This document shows, piece by piece, positions 14,038 through 14,089 of a DNA stretch of 14,089 nucleotides. A program made the translations under genes and the position numbers. Each line of letters begins with the position of its first letter. Positions within the stretch are counted from its first letter, which is position 1. The notes beneath the pieces are model-generated. The model was not told the origin of the DNA and searched no databases. It saw only the letters and a program-made list of their open reading frames with translations. The stretch is from CALKYB01 sp964510575. GTDB taxonomy: Bacteria; Bdellovibrionota_C; UBA2361; SZUA-149; CALKYB01. The stretch covers positions 1-14,089 of the forward strand of contig CAZECN010000052.1 of NCBI GenBank assembly GCA_964510575.1, in the 5' to 3' direction.

Positions 14038-14089
14038 CTACGCAATAATATCAGCGACGACACCAGCGCCTACTGTTCTACCACCTTCA
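14038..14089 (-). CDS. tuf: Elongation factor Tu, C-terminal fragment (5' end beyond window)
   Basis: Only the last 16 complete codons and the TAG stop are present. They read EGGRTVGAGVVADIIA, matching the C-terminus of EF-Tu (typically REGGRTVGAGVVxxI). EF-Tu delivers aminoacyl-tRNA to the ribosome. Its position just before tRNA-Trp and secE matches the conserved gene order and supports the call. No rpmG (L33) lies between it and the tRNA. The gap to the tRNA is 110 nt and has no clear terminator; a 7-bp inverted repeat at 13989-14016 lacks a T tract. Confidence 0.93.
   Translation of the reverse strand, partial: EGGRTVGAGVVADIIA

Noticed and set aside
1..14089. A novel defence, mobile or biosynthetic system in the window
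   Set aside because: All coding sequence is accounted for by core transcription/translation genes, SecE and one membrane protein; there are no repeats arrays, integrases, transposases or accessory islands.

Overview
The window is a bacterial chromosome segment in which every gene lies on the minus strand. Read from high to low coordinates it is the classic transcription/translation block tuf (3' end only) - tRNA-Trp - secE - nusG - rplK - rplA - rplJ - rplL - rpoB - rpoC, then a strong terminator and the first 288 codons of an integral membrane protein with duplicated nucleoside-recognition ('Gate') domains that runs off the left edge.

Organism: a Gram-negative-type (diderm) bacterium of moderate, AT-leaning base composition. 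RpoB carries a long insertion between the FGEKAGEVRD segment and the INNKRAA segment, and RpoC carries a large insertion inside the trigger loop. Both are shared with Proteobacteria and related diderm phyla and absent from Firmicutes and Actinobacteria. The enlarged beta2-region insertion, the long acidic NusG extension and the absence of rpsL-rpsG-fusA after rpoC argue against a standard gammaproteobacterium. A divergent lineage such as former Deltaproteobacteria or SAR324-like is possible, but this is inference and not a firm placement.

Layout: 14038-14089 tuf end; 13928-14037 spacer with candidate promoters; 13852-13927 tRNA-Trp; 13565-13792 secE; 12515-13498 nusG; 11980-12417 rplK; 11259-11951 rplA; 10695-11219 rplJ; 10115-10498 rplL; 9787-10114 a 328-nt gap rich in stem-loops; 5206-9786 rpoB; 5107-5205 gap with a stem-loop; 931-5106 rpoC; 878-907 terminator; 1-864 Gate-domain membrane protein. 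Apart from nusG (an unusually long N-terminal tail) and rpoB (long insertions and tail), the genes are close to family length and intact.

Together the genes supply elongation factor Tu, a tRNA, the SecE translocon subunit, the NusG elongation factor, the L1 stalk (L1), the GTPase-associated stalk (L11, L10, L12) and the two large RNA polymerase subunits. The wide spacers at rplJ-rplL (196 nt) and rplL-rpoB (328 nt) are where stoichiometry between ribosomal stalk and polymerase could be set. I see no CRISPR array, mobile element, prophage or defence genes, and no evidence for a previously undescribed system. The points worth a second look are lineage-specific protein extensions, intergenic RNA structures, heavy TAG stop use, and a membrane-protein gene starting about ten bases after a terminator.
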